From assembly GCA_019915015.1 (NCBI GenBank), contig JAHBBC010000015.1:868001-932000 (forward strand): a stretch of 64,000 nt of DNA. The letters are read 5' to 3'. This DNA is from Auriscalpium vulgare (taxonomy: Eukaryota; Basidiomycota; Agaricomycetes; Russulales; Auriscalpiaceae). A program made the translations under genes and the position numbers. A model generated the notes under the pieces. That model was not told the DNA's origin. It searched no databases and saw only the letters and a program-made list of their open reading frames with translations. Below, piece after piece: positions 35,070 to 47,035 of this stretch; position 1 is the stretch's first letter, and the number at the start of each line of letters is the position of its first letter.

Positions 35070-37320
35070 ATGTCCACCATCCGCGTCGATGCATCTGAGC
35101 ACCCTGTTCGTTCTGTCACCATCTTTAAGTCTTGGAAAGCAGAGATCGTCCGCGTCTTTAAGCTTTCTCTGGAGGTCAGTCTCCCTCATACCGTTCTTCT
35201 CTACTTCCATTGATATGCGTCTCCAGGCTGGCGAGAATAAGATTGAGATACGTCGTCTGTCAGGCTCCATCAACGCCGACTCTGTCCGCGTCGCGGGTTT
35301 GGGCGATGCGCGGCTGTTCGACGTGGTGTGCGCTCTCGACACTGAGACCGACGACGATGCGCCGGACAGTACGCCGGAGGCGATAAGGCTCTTGACTGCC
35401 GCTCAGCACAAGCTTGCGCAGAGGCGCGATGCCCTGACCGCTGTGCGCTCCGCCATGGCGACGTACTCCGAGAGCTTGTCTGGTGAGCACGTCAGCCCCG
35501 AGCAGGCGGATGCCTTCTTCGAGAAGTACATCAGCCGCTCCGAGTCCATCGCCGACGCAAACCTTGACATTGATGAGGAGATGTTGCGCTTATCCCGAGA
35601 GATAAAGCAGCACGCCAAAAAGCAGGCTTCTACGAAGGGCCTGTCGAATGGCAAAGTGACCTGTGTCGTTGTTACACCCCACGCCACGGATGTCGAAGTC
35701 AAGCTGACATACCGTACGTTCCGTACATCTTATGACCTTCGTCCCGCACTGATCACAAATTCGTCTTTTGCAGTCGTCGGCAATGCATCCTGGACTCCGA
35801 TCTATGAGCTGCATGCGTCCACAGAGAACGGGCAGCACACCTCCTCCGTCTCTCTCCAGTACCGCGCGCGCATAACTCAGAGCACTGGCGAGGATTGGTC
35901 CGGCGTCACGCTTAGCCTGAGCACGGCCGACATGATGCTCCATAACCAGACCATCCCCGAGCTTGTTCGCACAGTTATTTGGCCTCGACCCACCGGACTG
36001 TTCGGCCAGCCAATGCAGCAACTGCAGCAATCACAGCAAGTACAGCTCCAGCCAATGCACCAACAGCAATCACAGCAGGTTCCAGCTCTACAGCAGCAAC
36101 CCCAGCAACAGCAAGTCCAGCAGCAGCAGCAGCTAGCCTGGCAGCAGCAGCAGCAAGTGCAGATGCTGCGACTAGCCCAGCAACAGGCCCAGCAGCGACA
36201 AGCCCAGCAGCAGCAGCAGCAGCAGCAAGCTCAGCAGCAAGCTGCCGTCCCCATGTTCGGCGCGATCCAGGCTACTGGTTCGCAGCCTACAGGTTTGTTC
36301 CAGCCTTCCACCGGAGGTCTATTCGGCAGTGGCGGTCTGTTTGGCAGCACACTGCCCCACGATCGAGACCAAGACCGAGACCGAGACCGCGACCGAGAGC
36401 GCGCAGAGCCTGAGGATTCAGAGGGTGACTGGCAGGTCGCGGACGCCGACTCCCAGGCGGTTGCGCCCGCGCCGTTTGCCGAGCCCGCCGCCGCGATCGT
36501 GAAGGAGAGTCCGCTCTCGGTTTCGTACGCTGTCGAGGGCGAGTCGACCGTACCGAGCGACGGTGTTCCGCACCAGGTGTCCGTGGCGAACCTGACGTTC
36601 AAGTCGACTGTCGTGCACGTCGCCGTGCCGAAGGCGCAGGCTGTCGCGTATGTCCAGGTAAGGCCTCGCTCTTTTTATTTTTGACGGTGATGCTAACGCT
36701 GTATCGCGCAGGCTAAAGTGAAGAACACGAGCGATTATCGTCTACTAGCCGGGCCTGTCAACGTCTTCCTCGACGACGGCTTCGTCTCACAGACCTCTAT
36801 CCAGGTACGCAGCACACAACCGCTCTAACCCGTATACTGACCCCCTTCCCAGACCGACATCAGCCCGAACGACACGTTCGACTGCACGCTTGGCGCGGAC
36901 CCCGCCGTGCGTATCCGCTACACGCGCACCGCGGCCGCGCAAACCGCGCCGGCGCGCCTGTTCAGCGAGCAGATGCGCACGACGACGTACACGTCGCGGG
37001 CGGTGCTGCGCAACACGCACGCATTTGCAGTGCGCGCCCTCATCGTGCGCGACGCGCTGCCTGTCGCTGGTGGCGGCGTATCCACCGTGCTGCGCCGCCC
37101 CGACGGGCTCGCCGGCGCGAAGGACGAGGATGTCACGCTCGCGGCTGAGGGCAAGGGCGAAGGGCGCAAAGTGCGCTGGGGAAAGACCGTAGATGGGAAG
37201 GGCGGGAAGAAGGACGGGATGTTCGAGTGGGTGTGTGCGCTTGGCGCAGGGGAGGAGATCGTCCTGGAGACGGTGTGGGACGTCCAAGCGCCGGTGCATG
37301 TCCACTGGGTCGAAAAGTAG
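35070..37320 (+). CDS. DUF4139/DUF4140 (mucoidy-inhibitor-A-like) protein with poly-Q insert
   Basis: Five exons by my reading: 35070-35174, 35227-35713, 35774-36657, 36712-36804, 36853-37320. Splicing at 35713/35774 gives LTYLVGNASWTPIYELHAST, the expected start of the DUF4139 domain. The N-terminal DUF4140-like part begins MSTIRVDASEHPVRSVTIFK. A Q-rich insert (36010-36250, runs such as QQQQQQQAQQQ) is followed by residual QPSTGGLFGSGGLFG and a DRDRDRERAE charged stretch. The C-terminal half continues through IRYTRTAAAQTAPARLFSEQ and ends VHVHWVEK. Outside the insert the protein is very close to the divergent paralogue, so the pair arose by inverted duplication and the inserts then diverged. 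Cellular role unknown. Confidence 0.88.
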
Positions 37321-37572
37321 GCCCTTGTTCCGAAGGTTGTTTGTACATAGCTTGTATTCGCTAGTTCTTGCATGTATGTGTATATGAGTCTACGGTCCGG
37401 CTCCTTGTACGCGCGTTTCTCCGTAGGACATGAGGATCGTGCACTACACATCACCATTTCTTAAGGCCGGTACGCCATTGCTGGAGGGGAAGCCATTGCA
37501 ACGAAAAGTGACCTGGCCAAGGCGAAACGCGTCGGTGGAGGATTGTACGAGGAAGAGATCGGATGGTCAGAG

Positions 37573-37593
37573 GTAGCGTTGCGGGAAAAACCT
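37573..37593 (+). repeat. Left terminal inverted repeat of the transposon
   Basis: 21 bp matching the right end (42883-42903) in inverse orientation at 20 positions. Confidence 0.85.
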
Positions 37594-38006
37594 GAGTTTT
37601 TCCCCGAAAACGTTTTTCCCCGGTAATGTACCTGTATAGTACCGGTACCATACCTGCCCTGCCCTGGGCCCCAATATACCCGGTACAATACCTCCAGCAC
37701 GTGATGTGTGTCGGCCCCTCCGGCGCCCGGCGCCGGCCCATGAGCCATGAGGCTCGCAGCCTCGCACGCAGACATGGCCGGCAGTCGTAAGGTGGTTGTG
37801 CAATGCTACGCGGATGTTTAAGGAGGTATTAGACACATCCCGCCTCGGCATGGGATAGTTGCAAGAGTGTTGTATGCAGCAACGTGTGTATGATCGACCC
37901 GTTGCTGTGATCGACATTTACACTCCGTAGTGAGTGACTAAATGAGGGCGCAATCTTCACCTTCGACACTGGCCTAGCACATTTTGCCAACCCTCAAAAC
38001 TGTCAA

Positions 38007-39895
38007 ATGGCGGACGACGAGGTCATCCACGACATCGACTCATTTCAAACTCTGGGTGATATCCTCAAAAGAATACCCATTCCCGACGACATTAAACATG
38101 TCCTACTACCCACACCAGCCCTGCGCAATGCCGATATCCAAAATTTCCCTGTCCCACCGGAGGCGAACGCGCCGTCTCTGCTCCAGCAGAGCACACTCTT
38201 CTCGAAGGGCCAAAGCTTCATAACGGCCGCAAATGCAATGGTCCTGCTCTCTAGGCCGATGCCGCCGCACACCGAGGTGTTGGAAATCCTGCAAAACCGC
38301 GTCATCCCCGCCCTAGAGACAGGCTATGCTTGCCTGGGCTATCCTGTTCAAGAGTCGGTCACTCAACAAACACTCAAAACCCCGATGTGGGTTCTCACCT
38401 ACTGGTACGAGGTCCGGCGCATACTCGCTGCCAAGGCGCGCCTTTCTCTGGCCACTGCGTGGTTGAAGACTTGGACCGAGGGCTTGCTCAACGACGAGGT
38501 GAAGTCCCTTGCTGCAGACACGTCAGCACTCCTCGACGACTGGCCATGGGACGTACCCCTCCCAACGACGATGGGCGTCGATCCAAAGACGCTTACATCG
38601 TACTGTGGTCGGCGTTGGCTGGCGGCGGAGCATATGGATCAGCTGGGGATGCTGCTAGGTCATCGTCTGCAAAGACAAGGCAAGCCGGCATGTATACTGC
38701 CGAGTGCGGCATCAGTCAAGCTCATTGACACGTACCGCAACCGCGCACGACTCAATGCTAGCGGAACATCTTACCAATCAATGCGCGGCATCACTCCCCT
38801 ACGATTGGCTGGCTCGCAGCTGCAAGATGGATCACTCAAGGAGGTTGGAATGACGATCGGGGTGCGGATCGATGGCGCGGATGTGCTCTTGCCAGCAGCC
38901 GTACACGAGACAAATCACTGGGTGTCCGTTGCGATCAGCGTAGAGCCACACACGGCTTTCTATGCTGATTCTCTTGGACGGAAGCCGCCCCGCGAGCTGT
39001 TGGAGATGATAGAATGGTGGTTAGGACAACACGGAGCGACTGGGCCGCTTTCACTCAACGTGTTACCATGCACCCCACAGCTCGACAGCTTCTCCTGCTC
39101 TGTCCTCAGCCACAATTCTCTTGCTCACCATCTCATCCCCGACGACATCCATCTCCTCTCGGATACAGACTGTGTCGTGCAACGCATTCGACACCTTGCT
39201 GACATAATGTGTTACCTACGTGACATGGTCAGTGCGCGCTCAGCTTCACTTACTTGCGGACTCGACTCACCGACAGTGCAGGACAGTCTCAAATACAAGT
39301 CCAATATGCTAGCGCCTGGCATGCTTATACGGGCAAGTGCGCACACATCGGCGTTCACGAAGCCGCAGTTATTGAGTCTAGAAGGCGTCGTTAAGAGGCG
39401 ACTGAGTGTAGCCACCAATGTCACGCCACTCACCGTGCCAGCCAAACGCACGAAGAAAAATGCCGCTTCGAAAGGAAAGGAACCGGCGGAGAGTTCCGGC
39501 AATGCGGGGAGCAAGCAGCAGTGGGACGAGGTCTTCAAACCGGCGCCGTTGAATCTGCATATTGCTGGAACGTCAACTGTAAGTGCCCAAAGAGGTTGTC
39601 AGCGCGCGACAGCAGTAAGTAACAGAAGCTTTGCTTACAGGTTGCAAAGCGTTCGGGCGGAAACACAGTCGCTACGCACAAGCAGCCTAGTAGTTCACCG
39701 GTACTGCAAGACCAGCAGCTCGATGAACAGAAATCAGATGCCGAAGGAGTTGCGGACGGCGCAGCTCCGTATGTGAACGAGATGGGGAAGAAGATGGGAG
39801 CGACATGGAGATTGAGCTTAACCCTGGTGACCTTGTCAAATGGGTGCAGCCGAAGAAGGATGCGCGCCGGGGAGGACGGCCGCCGGATCCTCTGA
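38007..39895 (+). CDS. Transposon-borne Ulp1/C48-type cysteine protease
   Basis: An element-encoded protein with a C48 (Ulp1/SENP-like) peptidase domain in residues about 280-400. The triad is visible: His304 in NHWVSVAI, Asp321 in FYADSLGRKPP, Gln358 in PCTPQLDSFSC and nucleophile Cys364. The N-terminal 270 residues are unique helical sequence with WYEVRRILAAKARLSLA and no motif I know. An intron at about 39229-39281 is needed to join YLRDM to VQDSLKYKSN. A second at 39580-39640 leads to a short tail with stop at 39893-39895. Ulp1-like proteases accompany KDZ and some Mutator-like elements; their role in transposition is not settled. An alternative splice (39701-39849) would fuse this frame to the transposase. 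Confidence 0.75.
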
Positions 39896-42523
39896 TGGAC
39901 GCTCTCACCGAGGCTTGCTATCGCCGCGACAATCCAACTACGCTGCTCTGGCGCTGTGTCGGAGGTCCTGATAACCCTTGCCATCATACTTTCCGACATC
40001 GAGCGTTGATCCGAGTCGTTCGTCATGCAAAGGACTGCCCCAAGCTGTCCTCAGAGCTGCGGGAGAAAGTGCACATACATTCAGCTGGAAAGGCACTGTC
40101 TGCGCAGGTCCAGGAGCTCACCAATTCGAAAGGATCCATGATGGTTGCGAAGGAACTAGGAGCTCAAGATGGAATTGGACAAGATGGGGAGAAGCAAGAT
40201 GCAGGCGCCGCGACACATGCGTTCTTTCGGCAAGCAAAGGCGCTTGGGAAGCTCGAGCGTCACAGAAAGCTCGACCTTGCCATTCTTAAACTCATATGCG
40301 TCGCGGGTTTGCCAACATATATCGTCTCGCGCCCGGAGTGGAAGGAGATGCTTGAGATTGCCTTACCATCATATGCACCTTCAACCAGAGACAAGCTCGA
40401 ATATGAAGGCATCGTAAACGAAGCATCGTGGGTCCGCCGGGAGCAACTCAAGTATCTGCAAGGTCAGGAAGACCTCACTCTCTCCTATGACGGCGGAACT
40501 TCGACAGGTCGTGAGTCCTACTGGACTGTACACGTCTCGACCTCAGACCGTGAAGTATACTTGATGGACACACGGGAGGCAACTTCCGAGTCGCACACTG
40601 CACCTTGGATTGTTGAGAATGTCGCAAGTCCGGTGCGTGGGCATTGGAACTTAACTACTTCAGCAATTTCTAACAACTTCGCGCAGATTGTCAATGCCAT
40701 CGGTCCGTCCAGGTTTTCCGGCCTGACATGTGATAGCACGGGTAACACGCGAGCCTCGCGTTCCATTGCAATTCTGGCCCTCATGCCCACTGCGCTCAAT
40801 CTTGCGGATGTTTGCCATCACTTGAATCGCACAATCCTTGAGATTAATCTCATTGATGTTTTCAAACCGGTGCGCAAACGTCCACACTACCAGCATTAAT
40901 CAGATCTAATCCGCAACCAGATCATCCGTGTGGTGCGGCAGACAATAACATTATTTCATACCTCGCACGCTGGACATGCAGCCCTCAAGAAAGCTCGTGA
41001 AAAACTAAAGACAGGACGCGGCCTGGAGGCTATCGGAAAGACGAGATTCGCAACAATCCCGCTCTCTGCTCGCTCTGTCCATCGGTCCTCAGCTGCGATC
41101 AAGAAAGTCATCCGTGAATCGCCTAACGGACTTTATGAGGTACAATTGATGGATCGACTAGACGAAATGACTTGCTGACAACATTCGCAGGAAATTGCTG
41201 AGTATTTTCAGCCTGCACCGGATGATCACCAGACATTCAAGTTCGAGTCTGGTCTCTCCCAGTTCATCGCGGCCACTTTGCCTGCAACAAAGGCATTAGC
41301 CTGCCTGGAGGCTCTGGAGGCGACTGCTGCCGACGTCTATATATTCTGGCATGCTGTTATTCGTGCAACAGAGGACGCCTTTCAAAATCCTAGGCTGTAT
41401 TTTGACGCTGAGGTCGCGAACGCCATCCGCGGCATCCTCAATGCGCGACATCGCCAACTCTTTCTGGATGGCAACATAGCTAATAATGCATACCTTGCTG
41501 CAGCATATCTGAACCCTGGTTAGAGCCATTCTTTTGCTTGCATCTCGTCGCTGTCTTATGTGTGCATCAATCAGATCTTATCACGTCGGACCTGTGGCTA
41601 CCGGAAGGCGAGAAGGTGACACTCATTGGTGTTCGGCATCCATCAATTTTCGAGTCCGTTGTCCGCTTCTTAGCCAACATCGGAGAGAAAGAGATCGTTC
41701 ATGGCCATAAGAAGGCATTCTTGAAGTGGGCAAAAAAAGGGAAATCATTTACAGCCCAACTTCACAGGGAAACTCTAGCCTATGCTCGACACCAGTTCCC
41801 ATTCGATCATCCGCTCGACGATACGGTTCCGCAGGCGGTCCTTAAGTGGTGGAAGGGCCGTGTTGGCTCTGATAATGTGCACATCCTTCCGGTACGTGTT
41901 CGTGTCCGTATGATTCACCGAGCGCTGCCGACTGATGCTGTCATGAATAGCATCTCGCTATCAAACTGTATTCCGTCCGAGTCAACTCCATGCCCGATGA
42001 ACGGACTGGCTCTACATTCACATGGCTTACTCCAAAGCATAGGAATCGGCTATCCGTGCATAACATGTCTGCAATGACTCAAGTCCGACAGTACCACATG
42101 TCTAAGAGCAAGGTAAGCAACCTCCGTTCTTTATTGAAGTACACAGTGTTCCAACCATTCGAGCAGGTGCGCGCGCACACTAATCAATTCCCTTCGGTCA
42201 AGTTCTACAACATCGAAAAGAAGGTATTCCCCTCTTCAGAAAACGCACCCGCACCGATGTCGGACGAAGAAGACGACAATGACGACAATGACGTTCAAGG
42301 TGAAGACCTGGCAGAACCGTACGAACCTGCCAATGCTTTCATCAAGATGCCTCACATCAACCTGAGGTCTGCAATTTTATCTGATGTCCTCGCGGAGGAA
42401 GCTCAGCTTCCTGCACGTCGGAACCCTGCTGTCGGAGTCAGTGCAGGTCAGGCTAGGGACGAGAGCATACCAGATTCTGATGAAGAGGACAATGATTTCA
42501 GCACAGATGCCTTGTTTCAATAA
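39805..42523 (+). CDS. hAT-like transposase with BED-type zinc finger
   Basis: Begins at MEIELNPGDLVKWVQPKKDA. A BED-like finger follows (WRCVGGPDNPCHHTFRHRAL, with H and C in VRHAKDCP). The catalytic RNase-H-like fold shows LTLSYDGGTS and, after an intron (about 40635-40685), GLTCDSTGNTRASRSI. A C-terminal block LAIKLYSVRVNSMPDERTGS leads into TFTWLTPKHRNRLSVHNMS, typical of the dimerisation part of fungal hAT-like proteins. The tail is acidic (SDEEDDNDDNDV) and ends at 42523. Introns I can place: about 40870-40905, 41138-41191, 41519-41574, 41892-41950. No lesion is evident. It may act as part of a fusion with the upstream protease. Residue-level assignment of the catalytic acids would need an alignment. 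Confidence 0.75.
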
Positions 42524-42882
42524 GCCTCCCGAGGTTTCAGTATGTATTGTACGCGTTGTTACAATGTACGCTCGAGTGCTGCGGCAGCCTTGCAAAAGCC
42601 GCGTCTGCTGACAAATCATGACACTTGTGTAGCAGGCAGCAGCGAATTCGTACAGGTCGGGGCACCTACGGCTAAGCTCTGGCAATTTGGCTATGGATAC
42701 ATACACTGCTAAATCTTCATCTGATGCATTGAAACCATTCCAAATCCTCGTGTGTACGCGAAAATCGAGCTGCTACTGCGTGGGAACTAAACATCACGTG
42801 ACTATTTCCCTGGTACGGTACCGGTTTGATACCTCCCCGGCTAGGAGCGCCACCGGTACCTTACCGGGGGGATACTGGCCAG

Positions 42883-42903
42883 AGGTTTTTCCCGCAACAC
42901 TAC
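42883..42903 (-). repeat. Right terminal inverted repeat of the transposon
   Basis: Reverse complement of the left terminal repeat with one substitution; followed by CAGAG, the same pentamer that precedes the left end. Confidence 0.85.
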
Positions 42904-42908
42904 CAGAG

Positions 42909-44604
42909 ACACAATCTATAGCCGCCAGCTGGTCACGTTACTCATTCCAGCGCTACTGGCTATCAGACGTCCATATTACATGGCCATCTGTCTATCTGCT
43001 CTTTGTAACCCAGACAATGGTTGCCCGCCGTCCTCACCGAGTGGCCCGCCACACCTCGCCACCCTCCCAGGACATCTCATACCCGAGAAGAAGGACCGGG
43101 ATCTCCCACGATATGGCCGTAACTAAAGACTTTCGTCATTGCCTTCCTATGGGTGGGTAACGTAGCGCGTTCCTTTCGCAGGGTAAGCATCTGAATGCTA
43201 ATACCCCGCTTTGGCTGTGGATCGGCCCGGCTGTCCTTCTAATCTGTTGTTAATCCATCGGAGGTGGTGTTCCGCATCCCCACTCCGCGCGGCTGTGTGG
43301 GCCAGCCACCCACTCATTAGCTCCAGTGACGCCTTTCAAATCATCCGGCGACGAAGGAGAAGCTCATTGGGTCCCTCATACACTGCTCCTCTTTGGTTAC
43401 ACCCTGACGCCCTATGGCCATTCTCTCTCGGCGAAGTGTGCTCTACGCGCGCGCAGGAACACGTCCGTCTTCGATTTTCCACAGCGCCAATCTTCCACAG
43501 TCCCGAGTCAAACCCAATCCGCCCTTTCTGACATTCGGCCTACGTCGCCACAGTGGCGCATGGGGTCCACGTCGCAGTTGCAGGTGGGCGAGCCCGCTGG
43601 CAACATGTCGAGGAAGCAAGATGTGCCACTCCGACGACTCTCCGGATGGGCATACGCGGTGGCTGGGTGCGATGCGTCGTCTCGATGCTCGATGCTACGG
43701 CGTGGTGGCGCCTCGACCGCCAGTCGGCGCTTGCGTCATCTGGCAGGCCTGGGGTTTGCCCTGGAAGTGTCTCGCTGCACATCGACAGGCTGCTCTCTTC
43801 ATATTCGTCCTGGAAGCTTTCTCCGAGTCAACATGAAAGGAAAGCCCCCTCTTACCCACTCACCCATAGTCGATAACCCAATCGCCACTCCATCCGATCT
43901 ACGTACGCATACTGTAGGTTCGCTCGTTAATGGCATAGGCGAGTATCGCTACAGGATGTCCCCACGATGTACGAGTACCTAACTCCACACCCTTCTGTGC
44001 TGGCAATCGAACGTGTCTTCACGGCCGTAGGCTATCGCGCACTGCCACTTCGCCTTCGCAGCGAGATCACTCTATGTCCCTTCGTGTTTTCCGCATTATC
44101 GGAGCAGACGTTCTCGCTCGCGTTCGCCCGGCCGCGGCATGCCTGCTCTTATCGGCCTCACGCAACGCGCGCGCACACGTTCCCCAGGCAGCACGTTCTA
44201 CCCCGGAAATGTCGCTTGCGCTCGCTTTCTCCACAGCAGCATACTGGAGTAGACACGTCTTCTGCATTGCGTTGGGCCACTTATGCGAGGCGTCCCTCGG
44301 CTCTCTGTCGTATTGTCATATCAGCGGCCATCGACGAGCTCCAAACGCTCCTGAGAAGCACAAGCGGCGACCTCAAAGCACCTGATCTTTGTCGATGGGA
44401 TTTTGGCAGCATAGGCTCGTTTGGCTAATGTGAGCCTCTAAGACGGCGCGGGCAACACCGCCGGTATCTGACGATGCATTATCTGCTTAGCGAGAGATCT
44501 TGCTTTCAGGACTCGGAGCACTGGCGTGTCCAGTGGGTGCATCCTATGTCTACCCTTCGATACCCCTGTGGTATATATCACCGTGATGGGGTGAATGACA
44601 GCCG
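42909..44604. other. Region without recognisable gene, right of the transposon
   Basis: About 1.7 kb with overlapping short frames on the + strand (longest 218 codons, 43326-43982), rich in Arg/Ser/Cys and lacking motifs. It may be the 3' flank of the acetyltransferase gene plus relic sequence. Confidence 0.45.
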
Positions 44605-45565
44605 TCACGGCAGAGCCCGCCAATCCCCCTCTTCCAAGAAGCTGCGATAGTACACCACCGCATCTACCCACTCCTCGCCCTCGCCGTCCACGCGCCGGAG
44701 CCGTCCGGCACGCGGAATGCGCCCCGCCCGAGTGAAGCCGAGGGAGTCCCATATCCTGCAAACGCGGTCAGCGGTCAGCAGGGCTCGCACACTGCACGTC
44801 GAAAGCACGTCGCGCCACGCTAAACACCCGTGTTTGTTATCGGCAGCTTTTCGCGGCGACAAAGTGCAGTTGCTGTGCTGCACGTGCAGATAGCGCGTCG
44901 GACGCACCTCATGCTCGCGACGTTGCTGGTGTACACCAGGTTGAACACGCTGGCTTTGAAGCCGAGCCTGGGCGCGTAGTGCAGGTAGGATTTTCCGAGG
45001 GTCTTCCCGTACCCGAATCTACGATGCGGAGGGGGTATCACGAACCCGGCGTTGCAGATCTGTCGACGCTGAGTATGAAGCAGAACACGATGGCTGGCTC
45101 GGAGACGCGCACATGAGATGATCGGCCAGGGTAGTTGGGCTTGACGTAGTAAAACCCGACTAGGCATTCCACCCAGGCCCTTCCTTGTCGGACATCGGCA
45201 ACTGAGGCCTTCACCTCGACACCTGTATCTTCCCCTCCGTCCTGCCCGGCAGCTGACGTGCCGATTGCGACGAGCACATCGGCAGCCCAGAAGTAACTTG
45301 TGAACGCGTCGCGCGAGTACGGGTCGGAGGGTACGTCCTCCTGCGGATATGTTGTCCCTTTCGCGACTTCAGCCGCAAATACGCTGTGAGTGTAATCTAC
45401 GAGGCCCGGGGTATCCAATGCAGGGGCGAGCGTGAGGTGATGAAGAGAGAGGTGTGTGAACGGCGACGCCGGCTTGCCAGGGTCGGAGGGTGGTAGCTTC
45501 CACAGCGTTGAGGCAAGAGGCTCAGTGGGTCTGTTTGGAAGAGAGATGGCACCGTAGGCGGACAT
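44605..45565 (-). CDS. GNAT-family N-acetyltransferase (fungal Spt10-like group)
   Basis: Three exons. Exon 1 starts at 45565 (MSAYGAISLPNRPTEPLAST) and ends NYPGRSSH. Exon 2 runs ICNAGFVIPPPHRRFGYGKT, LGKSYLHYAPRLGFKASVFN and LVYTSNVASMR. Exon 3 runs RIWDSLGFTRAGRIPRAGRL to the C-terminus FLEEGDWRALP, stop at 44605. The GNAT acetyl-CoA signature R-x-x-G-x-G is RRFGYG, followed by the beta-bulge and the N..S..IWD.LGF block near the C-terminus that closes the fold. An upstream in-frame Met (45634) is less likely as start. The substrate, histone or small molecule, is not evident from sequence. Splice junctions restore the family blocks cleanly. Confidence 0.85.
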
Positions 45566-45781
45566 GTTATGAATAGGAAGATGGTCCTCGTCGTCTAATG
45601 GAGAGATGACTGCAAGTCGCGCGAGACAGATCATGATAAGATAAGAACTTGCATTTACAGACGCACGAACGGCCAGATACGAAAGAAGAAAAAGAAAAAG
45701 AAAAAACGCTATGTAGTAGTACAGTAGAATACAGAGAGAACAAGTCCGATAATCGATAGCAATTCCCTGCCGAAGAGAATA

Positions 45782-47035
45782 TTATGACGCATGCGATGCC
45801 GTTCGCGAAAGGCGTTGCGACGGCTGGCGAGAACCCCTCCGTGACGCAGGCTTCAGGTTGGTGTTACGACTGCTGCGGGATCCCCCGGTCGATTTCGTCT
45901 GCGCAAGCTGCGCGGGCTCTCCCGAGCCCTGCTCGTCTTCATCCCCGTTATCCATCTCGCCGTCGTTCAAAATGTCCAAGACGCGCGATCGGTCGAGTTC
46001 CTCGTTGGAGGAAAACGAACCGGAGCCCGCGGACACGGCCTGTAATTTGACAGCGGACCGTGGGGTTCGCCGAGTCGGCGTGACGAAGCGCTTGGCGGAA
46101 GGCTCGTCGTCATCATCGTCGTCCTCCACCATGGCACGGCGTCGTTTCCTGTCCTCGAACAGGGCGGCGGCGAAGTCGTCATCAGAGGGCGGAAATTCGG
46201 GAGAAAGCATCCCCGGGATGCGGTGCAGCTCTGAGGAAGCATCGTCGTAGTCATAGTCTTGCAGCCCCTCCAGTGGTTCGCCAGCCTCGGGCTCCGCCGC
46301 GACATCGCGTGGTCCCTTCGCCTCACCCGTTTGGCGGCACAAGATATAATTTTGCAGGCGTTCGCGGCGCGCACGAGCGATGAGTAACTTTTCGCGCTGG
46401 TGCTCGCACGCCTCCAGGAGCTGCTGCGCCTTGGCTTGGATGATGGGGACCCGCGCCGCGTCCTGACGGTTCTCCTCCGCTATGCTGTCCACCATGGCGA
46501 GCAGCTGCTTTAGGAAGTCTGGGTCCACGGGCTCCTGCGCATCGGGCGGGGGCGGGGGAGTGGCAGGAGGCGAGGCGAGGCCGTGGCTGGAGGATGGTCG
46601 GACGGCTGTGGGAGGGTCCGTTGTGGCGCCAGATGGACCAGCATGCTCGGGAGAGGGAGGCTGTTGGATAGCGTTGGATTCTGTCGTGTCGGGTGAAACT
46701 GCGCGCGCTCTTCGTTTCGGTGCCCGTGGAGCCAGTGGTGGAGGAGCGACGGAGGAAAATCGCTTTTTCGAGGGCAAAGGCTTCACAACTCGTCTGCAGG
46801 GCATCCATCTGGTCAACACGGGTGTGGAAACGAAGCACAAGAGAGAACGCACGGGACACCCTGGGGGAAGAGCTCGCACAGACGATCTATAATCGCGGTC
46901 GTTTTGGCGTTGGCTTTAACGCCGTGCGTCTGATGTTGAAGTTAGACACAACGCTTGGACCGGGCGGGAAGAGCGCACCTGAGCGAGTTTCTGCAATTCA
47001 GCGCGAGGCAACTTGGAGAGGTGGGTAGCGTTCAT
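45782..47035 (-). CDS. SAP-like protein with acidic/coiled-coil body (copy 1)
   Basis: Exon 1 starts at 47035 with MNATHLSKLPRAELQKLAQ. An intron (GTGCGC..ATCAG) leads to THGVKANAKTTAIIDRLCEL and FPQGVP, together a SAP-type helix-turn-helix pattern (L-P-R-x-x-L-Q-K-L-A, then K-A-N-x-K-T-x-x-I-I). After a second intron the body runs from MPCRRVVKPLPSKKRFSSVA. It has a proline-rich region, a helical segment (QLLAMVDSIAEENRQDAARV, then QQLLEACEHQREKLLIARAR), an acidic stretch (MVEDDDDDDEPSAKRF) and a basic serine-rich end (SRRGSRQPSQRLSRTASHAS), stop 45782. DNA or chromatin binding is an inference from the SAP-like element and basic tail. It is paralogous at its N-terminus to the gene starting at 48562. 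Confidence 0.75.

Larger units (their letters stand above)
37573..42903 (+). mobile_element. hAT-like DNA transposon carrying a Ulp1-type protease and a transposase
   Basis: The left end GTAGCGTTGCGGGAAAAACC (from 37573) is matched at the right end by its reverse complement with one mismatch (GTAGTGTTGCGG.., ending 42903). The element is flanked by CAGAG on both sides (37568-37572 and 42904-42908), consistent with a 5-bp target duplication. Subterminal regions of both ends share CCCGGTAA-N-GTACC and copies of a TACCGGTACC-type palindrome. The interior codes for a cysteine protease and a multi-exon transposase with BED-like finger and hAT-type C-terminal block. hAT elements usually make 8-bp duplications, so the superfamily call rests on the transposase rather than the ends. 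Introns keep the frame throughout, so the copy may be recent. Confidence 0.8.

Noticed and set aside
35979..36413. Ala/Thr-rich frame overlapping the poly-Q tract
   Set aside because: A frame-shifted reading of CAG repeats within a gene whose true frame is fixed by flanking domains.
37568..37580. CACTA-type ends for the transposon (right end reads CACTAC)
   Set aside because: The outward ends begin GTAG rather than CACTA, the target duplication is 5 bp, and the transposase is hAT-like.
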